A program made the position numbers and the translations under genes. The notes below the pieces were generated by a model. It was not told the origin of the DNA and made no database searches. It saw only the letters and a program-made list of their open reading frames with translations. 33,189 bases of DNA from Murimonas intestini (GTDB lineage Bacteria; Bacillota; Clostridia; Lachnospirales; Lachnospiraceae): positions 1 through 33,189 of the forward strand of contig QGGY01000024.1 in the NCBI GenBank assembly GCA_003148945.1. The letters are read 5' to 3'. Of the stretch, positions 32,824 to 33,189 are shown in pieces; position 1 is the first letter of the stretch, and each line of letters opens with the position of its first letter.

Positions 32824-32913
32824 GGAGAAGTACCCAAGCTGGCTGAAGGGGCTCCCCTGGAAAGGGAGTAGGTCGTTAATAGCGGCGCGAGGGTTCAAAT
32901 CCCTCCTTCTCCG
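32824..32913 (+). tRNA. tRNA-Ser (anticodon GGA)
   Basis: The acceptor arms GGAGAAG and CTTCTCC pair, with discriminator G. The anticodon loop CTGGAAA gives GGA. The T arm is GGGTTCAAATCCC, and the long variable arm includes TAGGTCGTTAATAGCGGC. CCA is not encoded. Confidence 0.95.
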
Positions 32914-32950
32914 CTCGACCAAAACTTTTAAAAAACCTGAAAAAAGTTGT

Positions 32951-32979
32951 TGACAAGAAATGACAACTGTGGTAATATT
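32951..32979 (+). promoter_or_regulatory. rRNA operon promoter
   Basis: A perfect TTGACA (32951-32956), 17 bp, then TAATAT (32974-32979), about 190 bp upstream of the 16S 5' end. It follows the tRNA-Ser(GGA) gene closely, so the tRNAs may also read through into the rRNA operon. Confidence 0.8.
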
Positions 32980-33041
32980 TAAAAGCTGGTCAACAGCAAG
33001 AAACACAAAGAACCTTGATAATTGAATAGTGAGACAACCTT

Positions 33042-33065
33042 GAAAATTCAAGAGAAAATTCAAGA
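33042..33065 (+). repeat. Tandem 12-base repeat in the 16S leader
   Basis: GAAAATTCAAGA occurs twice in direct tandem (33042-33053, 33054-33065). It is part of the rRNA leader, which may include antitermination or processing signals. Confidence 0.6.
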
Positions 33066-33171
33066 ACAGATGGAACGGAAGTCCTTTATTGGACGGAAGG
33101 GAAATCGACCTTAAAACAGTAAAAGGGATAAAATTAGCTAGTAGTTGATTTTTGAACTGAGATTAAACACT

Positions 33172-33189
33172 TTATTTGAGAGTTTGATC
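33172..33189 (+). rRNA. 16S ribosomal RNA, 5' end only
   Basis: The window ends in TTATTTGAGAGTTTGATC, the conserved start of bacterial 16S rRNA (GAGTTTGATC continues as CCTGGCTCAG in known genes). The first base is placed by comparison with the E. coli 5' end, so it is accurate to a few bases. The gene continues beyond the window. Confidence 0.9.

Overview
The window looks like a chromosomal segment of a gut-type Firmicute, most likely a Lachnospiraceae member. The reasons are strong AGGAGG-type ribosome sites, TTGACA/TATAAT promoters with about 17 bp spacers, moderate GC, an FMN riboswitch in front of an ECF S component (RibU), and tRNA genes without encoded CCA. The mix of plant-glycan genes with a tsaE-tsaB-rimI-rnz-tsaD-ispD cluster also fits. 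The species cannot be fixed from this sequence alone.

Layout. 1-321 is AT-rich with no recognisable gene. 322-587 is a GC-rich, elaborately self-complementary element. 706-2453 (minus) carries a DUF975 membrane protein and an AraC-family regulator. The regulator is divergent from uxuA-uxuB (2626-5317), which form part of the hexuronate pathway. Then come a DUF2752 protein, a DUF4190-like membrane protein (minus) and the RNA-binding protein Tex. 9300-13889 is a likely operon of a GH95 alpha-L-fucosidase-type enzyme, a MATE transporter and a ThuA-like protein. 13945-15528 holds an FMN riboswitch, ribU and a Nudix hydrolase. 15633-20798 is a housekeeping cluster: a YcxB-like protein, tsaE, tsaB, rimI, a small zinc-ribbon protein, rnz, tsaD and ispD.

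20849-32307 is a second glycan locus. It has a LacI regulator with three near-identical palindromic operators, a secreted sugar-binding protein, a MalF-type permease fused to an extracellular beta-propeller, a MalG-type permease, a GH78 alpha-L-rhamnosidase, a DUF5722 putative glycosidase and a second MATE transporter. The end of the window has a palindromic repeat element, tRNA-Ser(UGA), tRNA-Ser(GGA), an rRNA promoter and the first bases of a 16S rRNA gene that runs off the edge.

How the genes work together (inference). The LacI locus would import a rhamnosylated compound through the two permeases and the binding protein, using an ATPase encoded elsewhere. GH78 and DUF5722 have no signal peptides, so cleavage would be intracellular. 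In both glycan loci a MATE exporter follows the glycosidase, which suggests export of the freed aglycone. The uxu genes would take hexuronates from pectin-like material towards 2-keto-3-deoxygluconate. The most unusual items are the 322-587 structured element and the propeller-permease fusion.
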